The translations under genes were made by a program, and so were the position numbers. The notes below the pieces were generated by a model that had not been told where the DNA came from, did not search any database, and saw nothing but the letters and a program-made list of their open reading frames with translations. This document shows positions 51,297 to 59,528 of a stretch of 64,000 nucleotides of DNA, one piece after another (the stretch's first letter is position 1; every line of letters begins with the position of its first letter). Origin of the DNA: Tabrizicola_A sp964393035 (GTDB lineage: Bacteria > Pseudomonadota > Alphaproteobacteria > Rhodobacterales > Rhodobacteraceae); NCBI GenBank assembly GCA_964393035.1, contig CAYMRX010000001.1, positions 310,001-374,000 on the forward strand. Direction: 5' to 3'.

Positions 51297-52835
51297 ATGG
51301 GCGACGCCCAATATGCCATTGAACTAAAAGGCATTTCAAAATCCTTTGGGCCTGTGCAGGCCAACAAGGATATCAACATCGCCGTGCGACGCGGCACCAT
51401 CCATGGCATCATCGGTGAAAACGGCGCGGGCAAGTCGACCCTGATGTCGATCCTGTACGGGTTCTACAAGGCCGACGCCGGGCAGATCTTCATCAACGGC
51501 AATCTCACCCCGATCCCCGACAGCCAAAGCGCCATCCGCGCCGGTATCGGCATGGTGTTCCAGCATTTCAAGCTGGTGCAGAATTTCACCGTGCTGGAAA
51601 ACGTGATCCTCGGGGCCGAGGATGGCCCGATGCTGAACACCTCGATCAGCCGCGCCCGCAAGGTGCTGGCGGATCTCGCCCGCGAATATGAGCTGGATGT
51701 AGACCCGGATGCGCTGATCGAAGATCTTTCCGTGGGCCACCAGCAGCGGGTGGAGATTCTGAAGGCGCTCTATCGGCAGGCCGATATTCTTATTCTGGAT
51801 GAGCCCACCGGCGTTCTGACGCCGGATGAGGCCGATCACCTGTTCCGTATCCTGCGCGGGTTGAAGGAACAGGGCAAGACCGTGATCCTCATCACCCACA
51901 AGCTGCGCGAGATCATGGAGGCGACCGACAACGTCAGCGTCATGCGGCGCGGCACCATGGTGGCAACGGTCAAGACCGCCGAGACCAGCCCGGAATCGCT
52001 GGCAGAGCTGATGGTGGGTCGCAAGGTTCTTCTGGAGGTCGAAAAGGCCCCCGCGAAACCCGGCGATGTGGTGCTGTCGGTGAAAGACCTGCGCGTGAAG
52101 GACGACCACGGCGTTGAACGGCTAAAGGGTGTCAGCTTTGACATCCGGGCAGGCGAAATCCTCGGCATCGCCGGGGTGGCCGGAAATGGCCAGTCGGAAT
52201 TGCTGGCGGCCCTTGGCGGCATGGCAAGGGCGACCGGCCAAATCACCATGAAGGGCGCCGATCTGCCGCTGTCAGGCAAGGGTGCCGATGGCCAATCGCG
52301 CCGTGCCGCAGGAATCGCCCATGTCCCCGAGGACCGCCACCACCACGGGCTGATCCTTGATTTCGCGGCTTGGGAAAACATCGCGCTGGGCTATCACAAC
52401 GATCCGGCCTATCAGAAAAACGCGCTGTTCATGGACAATGCCGCGCTGATTGCCGACACCGAAAAGAAGATGGCCACCTTTGACGTGCGCCCGCCGATAG
52501 CTTCCCTGCCCGCCAAATCGTTTTCCGGCGGCAACCAGCAAAAGATCGTGGTGGCACGCGAGATGGAACGCCACCCCGCGCTTCTGCTCATCGGGCAGCC
52601 GACGCGCGGCGTTGACATTGGTGCCATCGAATTCATCCACAAACAGATCGTCGCCCTGCGCGATGCAGGCACGGCCGTGCTGCTGGTCTCGGTCGAACTG
52701 GATGAAATCATGTCCCTTTCCGACCGGATCGCCGTCATGTTCGACGGGCAGATCATGGGCGAACGCGCGCCCGACAAGACCGACGAACGCGAACTTGGCC
52801 TGCTGATGGCGGGCATGAACAAAGGGGCCGCATGA
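51297..52835 (+). CDS. Nucleoside ABC transporter ATP-binding protein (two domains)
   Basis: This 512-residue protein has two ABC modules, as in RbsA-like importers. The first has Walker A GENGAGKST and signature LSVGHQQRVEI; Walker B is ILILDEPTGVL. The second has a degenerate Walker A (GVAGNGQSELL) and signature FSGGNQQKIVVAREM, so one ATP site is probably weak, as is usual in this family. ATG at 51297 has GGGGAG eight bases upstream; ATG at 51291 lies too close to it. It overlaps the first permease gene. Confidence 0.92.
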   Translation: MGDAQYAIELKGISKSFGPVQANKDINIAVRRGTIHGIIGENGAGKSTLMSILYGFYKADAGQIFINGNLTPIPDSQSAIRAGIGMVFQHFKLVQNFTVLENVILGAEDGPMLNTSISRARKVLADLAREYELDVDPDALIEDLSVGHQQRVEILKALYRQADILILDEPTGVLTPDEADHLFRILRGLKEQGKTVILITHKLREIMEATDNVSVMRRGTMVATVKTAETSPESLAELMVGRKVLLEVEKAPAKPGDVVLSVKDLRVKDDHGVERLKGVSFDIRAGEILGIAGVAGNGQSELLAALGGMARATGQITMKGADLPLSGKGADGQSRRAAGIAHVPEDRHHHGLILDFAAWENIALGYHNDPAYQKNALFMDNAALIADTEKKMATFDVRPPIASLPAKSFSGGNQQKIVVAREMERHPALLLIGQPTRGVDIGAIEFIHKQIVALRDAGTAVLLVSVELDEIMSLSDRIAVMFDGQIMGERAPDKTDERELGLLMAGMNKGAA

Positions 52836-53941
52836 TGGACCGTTTGCCGAAATGGGCCGATGTTGCCCTTGTGCCCTTGGTCAGCCTGTTGCTCGCCGCC
52901 GTGATTTCCGCGCTTGTCATCCTCGCCATTGGCCAAGACCCGATGGAGGCGCTGAACGTCATGGTCACCGGGGCTGTGGGGTCATCCTACGGCTGGGGCT
53001 ATACGCTTTACTACACCACCAGCTTCATCTTCACCGGCCTTGCCGTGACGATTGCCTTCCATGCCGGCCTGTTCAACATCGGCGGTGAGGGGCAGGCCCA
53101 GCTTGGGGGGCTTGGCGTCGCCCTGGCTTGCCTGTTCATCCCTTGGCCGCATTGGTCGCTGGCGCTGATTGGGGCCGCCTTGGGTGCCGCCCTTTTTGGC
53201 GCGGCTTGGGCGGCCATCCCGGCCTATCTGCAAGCCAAACGCGGCAGCCATATCGTCATCACGACGATCATGTTCAACTATATCGCCGCCTCTCTGATGG
53301 TGTTCATGCTGGTCGACGTGCTGCGCCCCGAGGGTCAGATGGACCCCGCTACCGCCAACTTCCCCGAGGCAACGAACCTGCCGACGCTGAACCAGATCCC
53401 CGGTTTCAACCTGATCTTTACCAAGGACGTGCCGGCAAACGTGACCTTCCTGATCGCACTGGCCGCCGCTTGGACGGTCTGGGCGATCCTGTGGCGCACG
53501 CGGCTTGGCTATCAGATCCGCGCCTTTGGCAAGCCGGGGGCGGCAGCGCAATACGCGGGCATCAACGCCTTCCGCATCACCATGATCGCCATGCTCTTGT
53601 CAGGTGGCCTTGCCGGGCTGATGGCAATCAACAACGTCATGGGCGAGGCAGAACGGCTGTTGCAGAACTCGGCCTCGGGTGCGGGCTTCATCGGCATCGC
53701 CGTGGCGCTCATGGGCCGCAACCACCCGGTCGGGGTGGTCTTGGCGGCGGTGCTTTTTGGCTTTCTGTTTCAGGGTGGTGCGGAACTGGGGCTTTGGACC
53801 AAAATCCCGATCGAACTCCGAACCGTGGTGCAGGGTCTGGTGATCCTGTTCACCGGCGCCTTGGATTACATGGTTCGCATGCTGCTGATCCGCATCTTCA
53901 CCCTGTTCCGCGCGCCCATGCCTGCGAAAGGAGCCGCGTGA
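52832..53941 (+). CDS. Nucleoside ABC transporter permease 1 (NupP-like)
   Basis: This 369-residue inner-membrane permease of the BPD_transp_2 type has about ten hydrophobic segments. Marks are AFHAGLFNIGGEGQAQLGGLG near residue 77 and ASGAGFIGIAVALMGRNHPVG near residue 285, the conserved loops in nucleoside/sugar permeases. It starts by overlap with the ATPase gene and ends with TGATG into permease 2. The two permeases form a heterodimer channel. Confidence 0.91.
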   Translation: MMDRLPKWADVALVPLVSLLLAAVISALVILAIGQDPMEALNVMVTGAVGSSYGWGYTLYYTTSFIFTGLAVTIAFHAGLFNIGGEGQAQLGGLGVALACLFIPWPHWSLALIGAALGAALFGAAWAAIPAYLQAKRGSHIVITTIMFNYIAASLMVFMLVDVLRPEGQMDPATANFPEATNLPTLNQIPGFNLIFTKDVPANVTFLIALAAAWTVWAILWRTRLGYQIRAFGKPGAAAQYAGINAFRITMIAMLLSGGLAGLMAINNVMGEAERLLQNSASGAGFIGIAVALMGRNHPVGVVLAAVLFGFLFQGGAELGLWTKIPIELRTVVQGLVILFTGALDYMVRMLLIRIFTLFRAPMPAKGAA

Positions 53942-54909
53942 TGGATTACGCAACGCTTTTGCAACTGCTCGACAGCACCCTGCGCCTTGGCACGCCGCTT
54001 CTCCTTGCCTGCCTCGCCGGGCTTTACTCCGAACGCGCAGGCATCTTCGACATCGGGCTGGAAGGCAAGATGCTGATGGCCGCGATGAGTGCGGGCGCGG
54101 TTGCCGCCCTGACCGGATCGGTCTGGATCGGCCTTCTGGCGGCAATTGCCGGCTCGATGATCTTCGCGATCCTGCATGGCATCGCCTCGATCACCTTCCG
54201 GGGCAATCAACTGATTTCCGGCGTGGCGCTGAACTTCCTTGCCTCCGGCATCACGGTGCTGATCGCGCAGGCGCTGTTCGGTCAGGGCGGGCGCACGCCG
54301 CCGCTTACCGAAGGCGGACGCTTTAATCCGATCACCCTGCCCTTTGCCGAAAGCCTGCAAGGCGTGCCGGTGCTTGGGCCGCTTTATTACGAGGTGATCT
54401 CGGGCCATTCGATCCTCGTCTATGCCGCACTGGCTTTCGTGCCCTTCACATGGTGGCTCCTCTACCGCACCCGCTTTGGCCTGCGCCTGCGCGCGGTTGG
54501 CGAAAACCCGGCCTCGGTTGATACCGCAGGCGTTTCGGTCAAGGGCCTGCGCTTTGCCGCCGTGATGATCACCGGCATCCTCTGCGGCATTGCCGGGGCC
54601 TATATGGCCACCGCGCTGCAAGCGGGATTTGGCCGTGAGATGACCGCCGGTCGTGGTTATATCGCGCTCGCCGCGCTGATCTTCGCCAAATGGCGGCCTT
54701 GGCAGGCCCTGGGCGCGACTATGCTCTTTGGCTTCTTCCAAGCCCTCGCCCTGCGCCCCGACGTCGTGGAATCCGTCGTCGGCCGCAAGGTGCCCGTCTC
54801 CATGCTCGACGCGCTGCCCTATGTGCTGACGGTCCTCGTCCTCGCAGGCTTTGTCGGCAAGGCCATCCCGCCCCGCGCAGGGGGCGAGCCTTATGTGAAA
54901 GAACGCTAA
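53941..54909 (+). CDS. Nucleoside ABC transporter permease 2 (NupQ-like)
   Basis: This 322-residue inner-membrane permease, second of the pair, has ERAGIFDIGLEGKMLMAAMSA near residue 30 and GRGYIALAALIFAKWRPW near residue 238. Its start ATG at 53941 has AAAGGAG upstream and shares one base with the stop of permease 1; the frame is also open upstream within permease 1, but that part is out-of-frame shadow. It ends before a repeat element and the phosphorylase gene. Confidence 0.91.
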   Translation: MDYATLLQLLDSTLRLGTPLLLACLAGLYSERAGIFDIGLEGKMLMAAMSAGAVAALTGSVWIGLLAAIAGSMIFAILHGIASITFRGNQLISGVALNFLASGITVLIAQALFGQGGRTPPLTEGGRFNPITLPFAESLQGVPVLGPLYYEVISGHSILVYAALAFVPFTWWLLYRTRFGLRLRAVGENPASVDTAGVSVKGLRFAAVMITGILCGIAGAYMATALQAGFGREMTAGRGYIALAALIFAKWRPWQALGATMLFGFFQALALRPDVVESVVGRKVPVSMLDALPYVLTVLVLAGFVGKAIPPRAGGEPYVKER

Positions 54910-54912
54910 GCC

Positions 54913-54964
54913 CATCCTCTCTGCCCAAATATCCCACGGGGGTCCGGGGGTGTGAAACCCCCGG
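54913..54964. repeat. ATATCCC element with hairpin between permease 2 and phosphorylase
   Basis: Bases 54913-54935 repeat 22279-22301 exactly. They are followed by a 7-bp stem, CCGGGGG (54944-54950) with CCCCCGG (54958-54964). Only one arm of the palindrome seen at 22244-22301 is present here. Confidence 0.6.
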
Positions 54965-54990
54965 TCCTGCCGGAAACGCAGGACCAACCG

Positions 54991-55785
54991 ATGACTGATC
55001 TGCTGCAAACCGTCCAAACCCGCGCCGGAACTGAACCGGTCAAACTCGGCCTGATCCTCGGCTCGGGCCTTGGCCATCTGGCCCATGCGGTCGAGGGCGT
55101 CGCCATTCCCTATGCCGATCTGCCCGGTTTCCCGCATGTGGGCGTTTCGGGTCACAATCCGAACCTGCATATCGGCACGCTGGAAGGTATTCGCGTCGCG
55201 GTCTTTGGCGCGCGGGAGCATTATTATGAAAACGGTAACCCGGCGGCGATGCGCCCGGCGCTGGAACTGCTCAAGGCGCTTGGTGCGGATCACCTGATTG
55301 CCACCAATGCGGCAGGGTCCTTGCGCGCGGATATCCAGCCCGGCGATCTGATGCTGTTGAATGACCATATCAACTTTTCCGGCCTGAACCCGCTGATCGG
55401 GGAAAAGACCGACGCGCGCTTTGTGCCGATGACCACCGCGCATGATCCTGATCTGCGGGCCGCCTTGCGGGCTGCGGCTCAGGCGGTTGGCGTTACCTTG
55501 CCCGAGGGCGTCTACACTTGGTATTCCGGCCCTTCGTTCGAAACTCCGGCCGAAATCCGGGCGATCAAGATCCTTGGCGGCGATGCCGTCGGCATGTCCA
55601 CCGTGCCCGAGGTCATTCTGGCCCGCTTCCTAGGCCTGAAGGTCGCCGCGATTTCCACCATCACCAATATGGCCGCCGGCATGTCGGATGAAAGCATCAG
55701 CCATGAACACACCAAGGCCATGGCGCCTTTGGGGGCGGCCAAGCTGGAAAAACTGCTGCGCCAATATCTGCGCGACTTGCGCTAA
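54991..55785 (+). CDS. Purine-nucleoside phosphorylase (trimeric type)
   Basis: This 264-residue enzyme splits purine nucleosides with phosphate to base and ribose-1-phosphate. It resembles the trimeric PNP I/II (inosine-guanosine) family: LILGSGLGHLAHAV phosphate site, HYYENGNPAAMRPALELL, ATNAAGSLRADIQPGDLML and the purine/ribose region YSGPSFETPAEIRA with GMSTVPEVILARFLGLKVAAIS. AGGA precedes the ATG at 54991. As last gene after a nucleoside importer it completes a salvage unit. Confidence 0.92.
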   Translation: MTDLLQTVQTRAGTEPVKLGLILGSGLGHLAHAVEGVAIPYADLPGFPHVGVSGHNPNLHIGTLEGIRVAVFGAREHYYENGNPAAMRPALELLKALGADHLIATNAAGSLRADIQPGDLMLLNDHINFSGLNPLIGEKTDARFVPMTTAHDPDLRAALRAAAQAVGVTLPEGVYTWYSGPSFETPAEIRAIKILGGDAVGMSTVPEVILARFLGLKVAAISTITNMAAGMSDESISHEHTKAMAPLGAAKLEKLLRQYLRDLR

Positions 55786-55788
55786 GGT

Positions 55789-56784
55789 CTATTCGGCGGC
55801 CGAGGACAGATGGCTTAACCCGCTGGCCAGTCGCCGTTCATCCTTGGGGCTGACGCCGAACAATTCCTGATAATGCCGCGCCATCGGTGCCGGGGTCGGG
55901 TATCCGACCGAAACCGCGATCTCGCGGAAGGAATCATTGGAATAAAGCACCCTCTGCCGGGCCTTTGACAGCCGCAGATGGCGATAATAGCGCAGGGGGC
56001 TTTGTCCGGTTTCGCGCTTGAAGAGGCGCTCAAAGTGGCGGCCCGACATCTCGACGGCGGCGGCGACGTCAGGGATGCGGAGCGGGTCTTCGACATGGGT
56101 TTCAAAGAGCCGGATCGCCGCGCGAATGGGCGGGGTCAGCCGGTCAGCCGTGCCAGCGGTGCGGGCAACCGGCACCTTCTGGCTGGCGTCTTCATCGCGC
56201 ACAAAGGGGTGCTGGAACCAGCAGGCCACCTCGGTCATGCATTGACGGCCAAGACGGTCCTCGATCAGCCGCAGCATCAGGTCAAAGACCGCCCCCGCGC
56301 CCGAGGCCGTCACCCGACGTTTGTCGCGCAGGATCACCGCCTCGGAGGCGGTCACATCGGGAAACTCGGCCTTGAAGGCGGCCTCATAGCACCAATGCAC
56401 AGAACAGCCGCGCCCTTCCATCAACCCCGCGCGGGCCAAGGGAAAGATCCCGCCCGAAAATGCGCCCAGCGTCAGCCCGGTGCGGTCAAGCCAGCGCAGG
56501 CGGGCAGGCCCATGGCGGGGGTCGGTGAATTCGGCGGTGGGGGGTGCGAGGAGGTAAAGCTGATCCAGCCCCTCGGCCTCGGCCAGCGTCACATCGGGTT
56601 CGAACCGCACCTCGGCAGAGGACCGCACCGGAGCACGGGTTTCCGCCACCAGCCGCCAGACGAATTCGGTGCGGCCCATGATCTCATTGGCCGCCCGCAG
56701 GGGTTCGATGGCCGAGGTCAGGCAGGCCATCGGGAAGCCCGGGAACATCAGAAAACCCAGACGCAAGGGGCCGTTTGCGGGCAT
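55789..56784 (-). CDS. GlxA-type AraC transcriptional regulator downstream of dmmC
   Basis: This 331-residue regulator has a DJ-1/PfpI-like sensor domain (LRLGFLMFPGFPMACLTSA, then TLGAFSGGIFPLARAGLM) and a C-terminal AraC DNA-binding domain (IPDVAAAVEMSGRHFERLFKRETGQSPLRYYRHL). GGGGGA lies before the ATG at 56784, which is 14 bases after dmmC, so it is probably in the dmm transcript. It is a good candidate for controlling methylated-amine genes, in the manner that CdhR/GbdR homologues respond to carnitine or betaine. The ligand is not known. Confidence 0.85.
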   Translation of the reverse strand: MPANGPLRLGFLMFPGFPMACLTSAIEPLRAANEIMGRTEFVWRLVAETRAPVRSSAEVRFEPDVTLAEAEGLDQLYLLAPPTAEFTDPRHGPARLRWLDRTGLTLGAFSGGIFPLARAGLMEGRGCSVHWCYEAAFKAEFPDVTASEAVILRDKRRVTASGAGAVFDLMLRLIEDRLGRQCMTEVACWFQHPFVRDEDASQKVPVARTAGTADRLTPPIRAAIRLFETHVEDPLRIPDVAAAVEMSGRHFERLFKRETGQSPLRYYRHLRLSKARQRVLYSNDSFREIAVSVGYPTPAPMARHYQELFGVSPKDERRLASGLSHLSSAAE

Positions 56785-56798
56785 GTCCAGTCCCCCTT

Positions 56799-57866
56799 TT
56801 AATCCTCGGGCCACCAGCCCGGAGAAGTGGGCGCGCCGTCATCATATGTCGACAACCATTCCGCCATGGCATCGCGGTTGCGGATAAAGCCCTTGTAGGT
56901 GGCCAGTTCGGGGTGGATGTCGCGCACCACGCGGTGCAACCGGCGGCCCCATTTCGGCACCTGCACCAGCTCCTCGAACTTGCCAAGGTAAGCGCGGATG
57001 TCGAAGGCAATCGCGTTTGACCGGGGCAGGCGATAAAGCGTCTGCAACTCCACCCGCAGGTGCATCATGGACCCCATGTTGTCCTGATTAAGCTGGGTGC
57101 GCATATAGCCCCAGTCGGGGTAGGTTTCCGGCGCGGTGTCCAAAAGCGGGTTTGCCGTCATCGTCCAGTTGAAGCGCCGCACGGGCGCGCCGTGTTGCAG
57201 TTTCAACAGGAACTTCAGCGCCCGGTCGAAGATGCCCTTTTCATGGGCCAAGGGCACCGGCGCGTGCCATTCGTGGAAATTCATGCCGATGTCGAAATCC
57301 AAAGACCAGTCGGCCTGCGTCGTCACCATGCCCGCATCGACCCAGAGCGTGCCTTCGCGTTCGTCTTGCAGCGTGAAATCGCCCTGCGTTTGCCGCGTGA
57401 TGTATTCCAGCGGGCCATAAGGCAGGGTGGATTCGTCAAGGAAGGTGAACTTCTGGTCGATGCCAAGCGGGCGGTTGATCCAGTGCCAGCGGTTGCCGTC
57501 CTTGGTCAGCGAAAACCACTGCGGGTATTCGCGGGCCTTGGTCTCCATGATGAGTTCCAGAAGATCCCATCCGGCAAGGGTCATATGCGGCAGGCTTTGG
57601 CAGCGCAGCGGATCGGCGGCCAGCACGCGTGCGCGGTCGCGCATTTCGGACAGGTAATGCTCGTCGACATCGAAGGTGTGTTCAAAGACCGAGCCTTTGC
57701 GGCCCGGCACATGCGGCTCCATGTTGACCGAATACATGTAATCGTCACGGTCGAAGGGGAACGGAAAGCGCCGGATGTTGGCGGGCGAATTGCGGTAGGT
57801 GAAATCATCCACGAAGGTCTCATCGCGGAAGAAGTCGTCAAAGCCGTATTTGAAATCAAGGCTCAT
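56799..57866 (-). CDS. dmmC: Dimethylamine monooxygenase subunit, heme-dependent oxidative N-demethylase family (DUF3445)
   Basis: This 355-residue protein of the DUF3445/heme-dependent N-demethylase family is one of the dmmDABC products, which oxidise dimethylamine to methylamine and formaldehyde. It is recognised by the conserved blocks around RIHPFPFDRDDYMYS-like RRFPFPFDRDDYMYSVN, EYPQWFSLTKDGNRWHWINR, LWVDAGMVTTQADWSLDFDIGMNF and VELQTLYRLPRSNAIAFDIR. It carries the likely oxygen-activating heme. AGGAG precedes its ATG. Letter assigned from gene order dmmD-A-B-C as in Ruegeria pomeroyi. Confidence 0.85.
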   Translation of the reverse strand: MSLDFKYGFDDFFRDETFVDDFTYRNSPANIRRFPFPFDRDDYMYSVNMEPHVPGRKGSVFEHTFDVDEHYLSEMRDRARVLAADPLRCQSLPHMTLAGWDLLELIMETKAREYPQWFSLTKDGNRWHWINRPLGIDQKFTFLDESTLPYGPLEYITRQTQGDFTLQDEREGTLWVDAGMVTTQADWSLDFDIGMNFHEWHAPVPLAHEKGIFDRALKFLLKLQHGAPVRRFNWTMTANPLLDTAPETYPDWGYMRTQLNQDNMGSMMHLRVELQTLYRLPRSNAIAFDIRAYLGKFEELVQVPKWGRRLHRVVRDIHPELATYKGFIRNRDAMAEWLSTYDDGAPTSPGWWPED

Positions 57867-57875
57867 GGGGCGCTC

Positions 57876-58838
57876 CTAGCGGTCGATGACCAGCGTCTTG
57901 CCGGTAAAGCGGCTGACGCAGGGCATGATTTTGGTGTTGCTGGCCATTTCTTCGGGTGACAGCCAATGGTCGCGGTGGTCGATATGGCCATCGCATTTGA
58001 CGACATTGGTTTCGCATTGCCCACAGGCTCCGCCGCGGCAGAGGTAGGGGGCATCGACGCCTGCGGCCTCCATCGCCTCCAACAGCGATTGGGTGGGGCC
58101 GACGGTGATGGTCTTTTGCGAGGCGGCGAGTTCCACCGCAAAGGGCGCGCCGGTGCCGGGGGCGGTGAATTCCTCGAAATGCACGGCATGGCTGGGCCAG
58201 CCCGAGGTTTCGGCGGTTTTGCGGACCCAATTCAGCATGCCCTTTGGCCCGCAGCAATACAGATGCGTGCCGATGGGTTGGCGGGCAAGGATTTCGGCCA
58301 AGGGCATTTGCTGGCCAAGGTCATCGAAATAGAGGTTCACCCGGTCGCCGTGTTGGGCCTTCAGGTCGTCGGCATAGGCGGCCAAGGCGGGGTTGCGGGC
58401 GGCGTAATGGAGTTCAAACCGGCCCGCAAAGCGCGTCAGTTGCTTGGACATGGCAAGGAAGGGCGTGATGCCGATGCCGCCTGCAAGGAACAGGTGCTTG
58501 CGCGAACGATTGTCGAGCGGGAACAGGTTGACGGGATAGCCCAATACCATCTCCATCCCAGGTTTCACATGTTGGTGCATGTAAAGCGAACCACCCCGGC
58601 CCTGATCGTCGCGGCGTACGGAAATCTCATAGGCAGAGCGGTCCTCGGGGTCGGACATCAGGGAATAGGGGTTCAGGCGGCGGGTGCCGTGGTCGTCCAT
58701 TTCGACAACCGTATGCGCTCCACCGGAAAAAGCGGGCAATTCACCACCGTCACGGGCGACAAAGCGGAAGCGGGTGATAAGGTCATTGATGCGGGTCACC
58801 TCGGCCACGCGGACGTGAAGTTTTGCGCCACCGCTCAT
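57876..58838 (-). CDS. dmmB: Dimethylamine monooxygenase reductase subunit (FNR-type with 2Fe-2S)
   Basis: This 320-residue reductase of the phthalate-dioxygenase-reductase/VanB group passes electrons to the monooxygenase. It has an FNR-like flavin domain (YEISVRRDDQGRGGSLYMH), nucleotide-binding GGIGITPFLAMSKQL and YCCGPKGMLN, and a C-terminal plant-type ferredoxin (CRGGACGQCETNVVKCDG with C-x4-C-x2-C). Overlap with dmmA by ATGA shows coupling. Confidence 0.87.
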   Translation of the reverse strand: MSGGAKLHVRVAEVTRINDLITRFRFVARDGGELPAFSGGAHTVVEMDDHGTRRLNPYSLMSDPEDRSAYEISVRRDDQGRGGSLYMHQHVKPGMEMVLGYPVNLFPLDNRSRKHLFLAGGIGITPFLAMSKQLTRFAGRFELHYAARNPALAAYADDLKAQHGDRVNLYFDDLGQQMPLAEILARQPIGTHLYCCGPKGMLNWVRKTAETSGWPSHAVHFEEFTAPGTGAPFAVELAASQKTITVGPTQSLLEAMEAAGVDAPYLCRGGACGQCETNVVKCDGHIDHRDHWLSPEEMASNTKIMPCVSRFTGKTLVIDR

Positions 58839-59443
58839 TTGAACCGCTCCACCGCCGGGGGAATTTGCCCCTTGTCTTCCGCATCAATATTCACGCCTTG
58901 AAACGCCGCGAGCCTGCGCGAGTAATGGTCGCGCACGAAAAGGTGCAAGCCGCAATGGCTGCACTGAAAGGGATCGGTTTTCACGTTTTCGGTAAAGCCC
59001 TTGCAATGCACGCATTGCACGCGGCGCACGGTGGACCCGCGATGTTCGGTCTGAATGTCAAGGCGCGGATAGCCCAAGGCGCAGATGTCCCGCTCGGCCT
59101 GCCCCATCAGCCCTTCGGAGCCGGTCAGGTAGATTTGCGCGCCCATGGGGGTATCTTGCAGAACGCGGGCGAGGCGGAACAGCAGCGTCGGGAGCGAGGC
59201 CGCCTTTTGCGTCTGTCGCGCACCTAGCGCGGCGACCTTGTCCCACAGATCGGTGCCGTTCGGGCCTGCGGTGTAAAGGATATGGGCTTTCGGCAGAAGA
59301 CCGGGGTCTTTTGCGGCCAGATCGGCCACGGCTTCAGCCCCTTCGCCATCGGCGACGATCAGGTGCATGGCCCCCGGGCGCGGTTCAAGCACGCCATAGA
59401 CGGGACGGCTTTTTATCGAGGGTGGAAAGTCGGTCTTTGTCAT
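58835..59443 (-). CDS. dmmA: Dimethylamine monooxygenase subunit DmmA
   Basis: This 202-residue protein has a C-terminal zinc-ribbon-like region (VQCVHCKGFTENVKTDPFQCSHCG, here given in two CxxC pairs near residues 150-175) and an N-terminal part with YLTGSEGLMGQAERDI, reminiscent of nucleotide-binding folds. It matches DmmA-family proteins by gene order and zinc-ribbon tail. ATG at 59443 begins MTKTDFPPSIKSRPVYG; the open frame to 59566 overlaps the hairpin. The ribosome site is weak. The biochemical role in the complex is not known to me. Confidence 0.78.
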   Translation of the reverse strand: MTKTDFPPSIKSRPVYGVLEPRPGAMHLIVADGEGAEAVADLAAKDPGLLPKAHILYTAGPNGTDLWDKVAALGARQTQKAASLPTLLFRLARVLQDTPMGAQIYLTGSEGLMGQAERDICALGYPRLDIQTEHRGSTVRRVQCVHCKGFTENVKTDPFQCSHCGLHLFVRDHYSRRLAAFQGVNIDAEDKGQIPPAVERFK

Positions 59444-59475
59444 GGGTGTGAAAACCTGTTGGATCGCGGGAATGC

Positions 59476-59521
59476 TCACAGGCCGGGGCCGCTGTCCGCT
59501 CCGACCGGCCCCGGCCTGTGA
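59476..59521 (-). terminator. 15-bp perfect hairpin between dmmD and dmmA
   Basis: tcacaggccggggcc (59476-59490) pairs perfectly with ggccccggcctgtga (59507-59521) across a 16-base loop. It lies eight bases after the dmmD stop and has no U tract. Attenuation, mRNA processing or 3'-end protection of the dmmD message is likely. Confidence 0.65.
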
Positions 59522-59528
59522 GAGTGCC

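Noticed and set aside
53128..53940. The frame of permease 2 is open for 271 codons upstream, suggesting a fusion
   Set aside because: That stretch overlaps permease 1 in another frame, reads as non-family low-complexity sequence, and a good ribosome site sits before ATG 53941.
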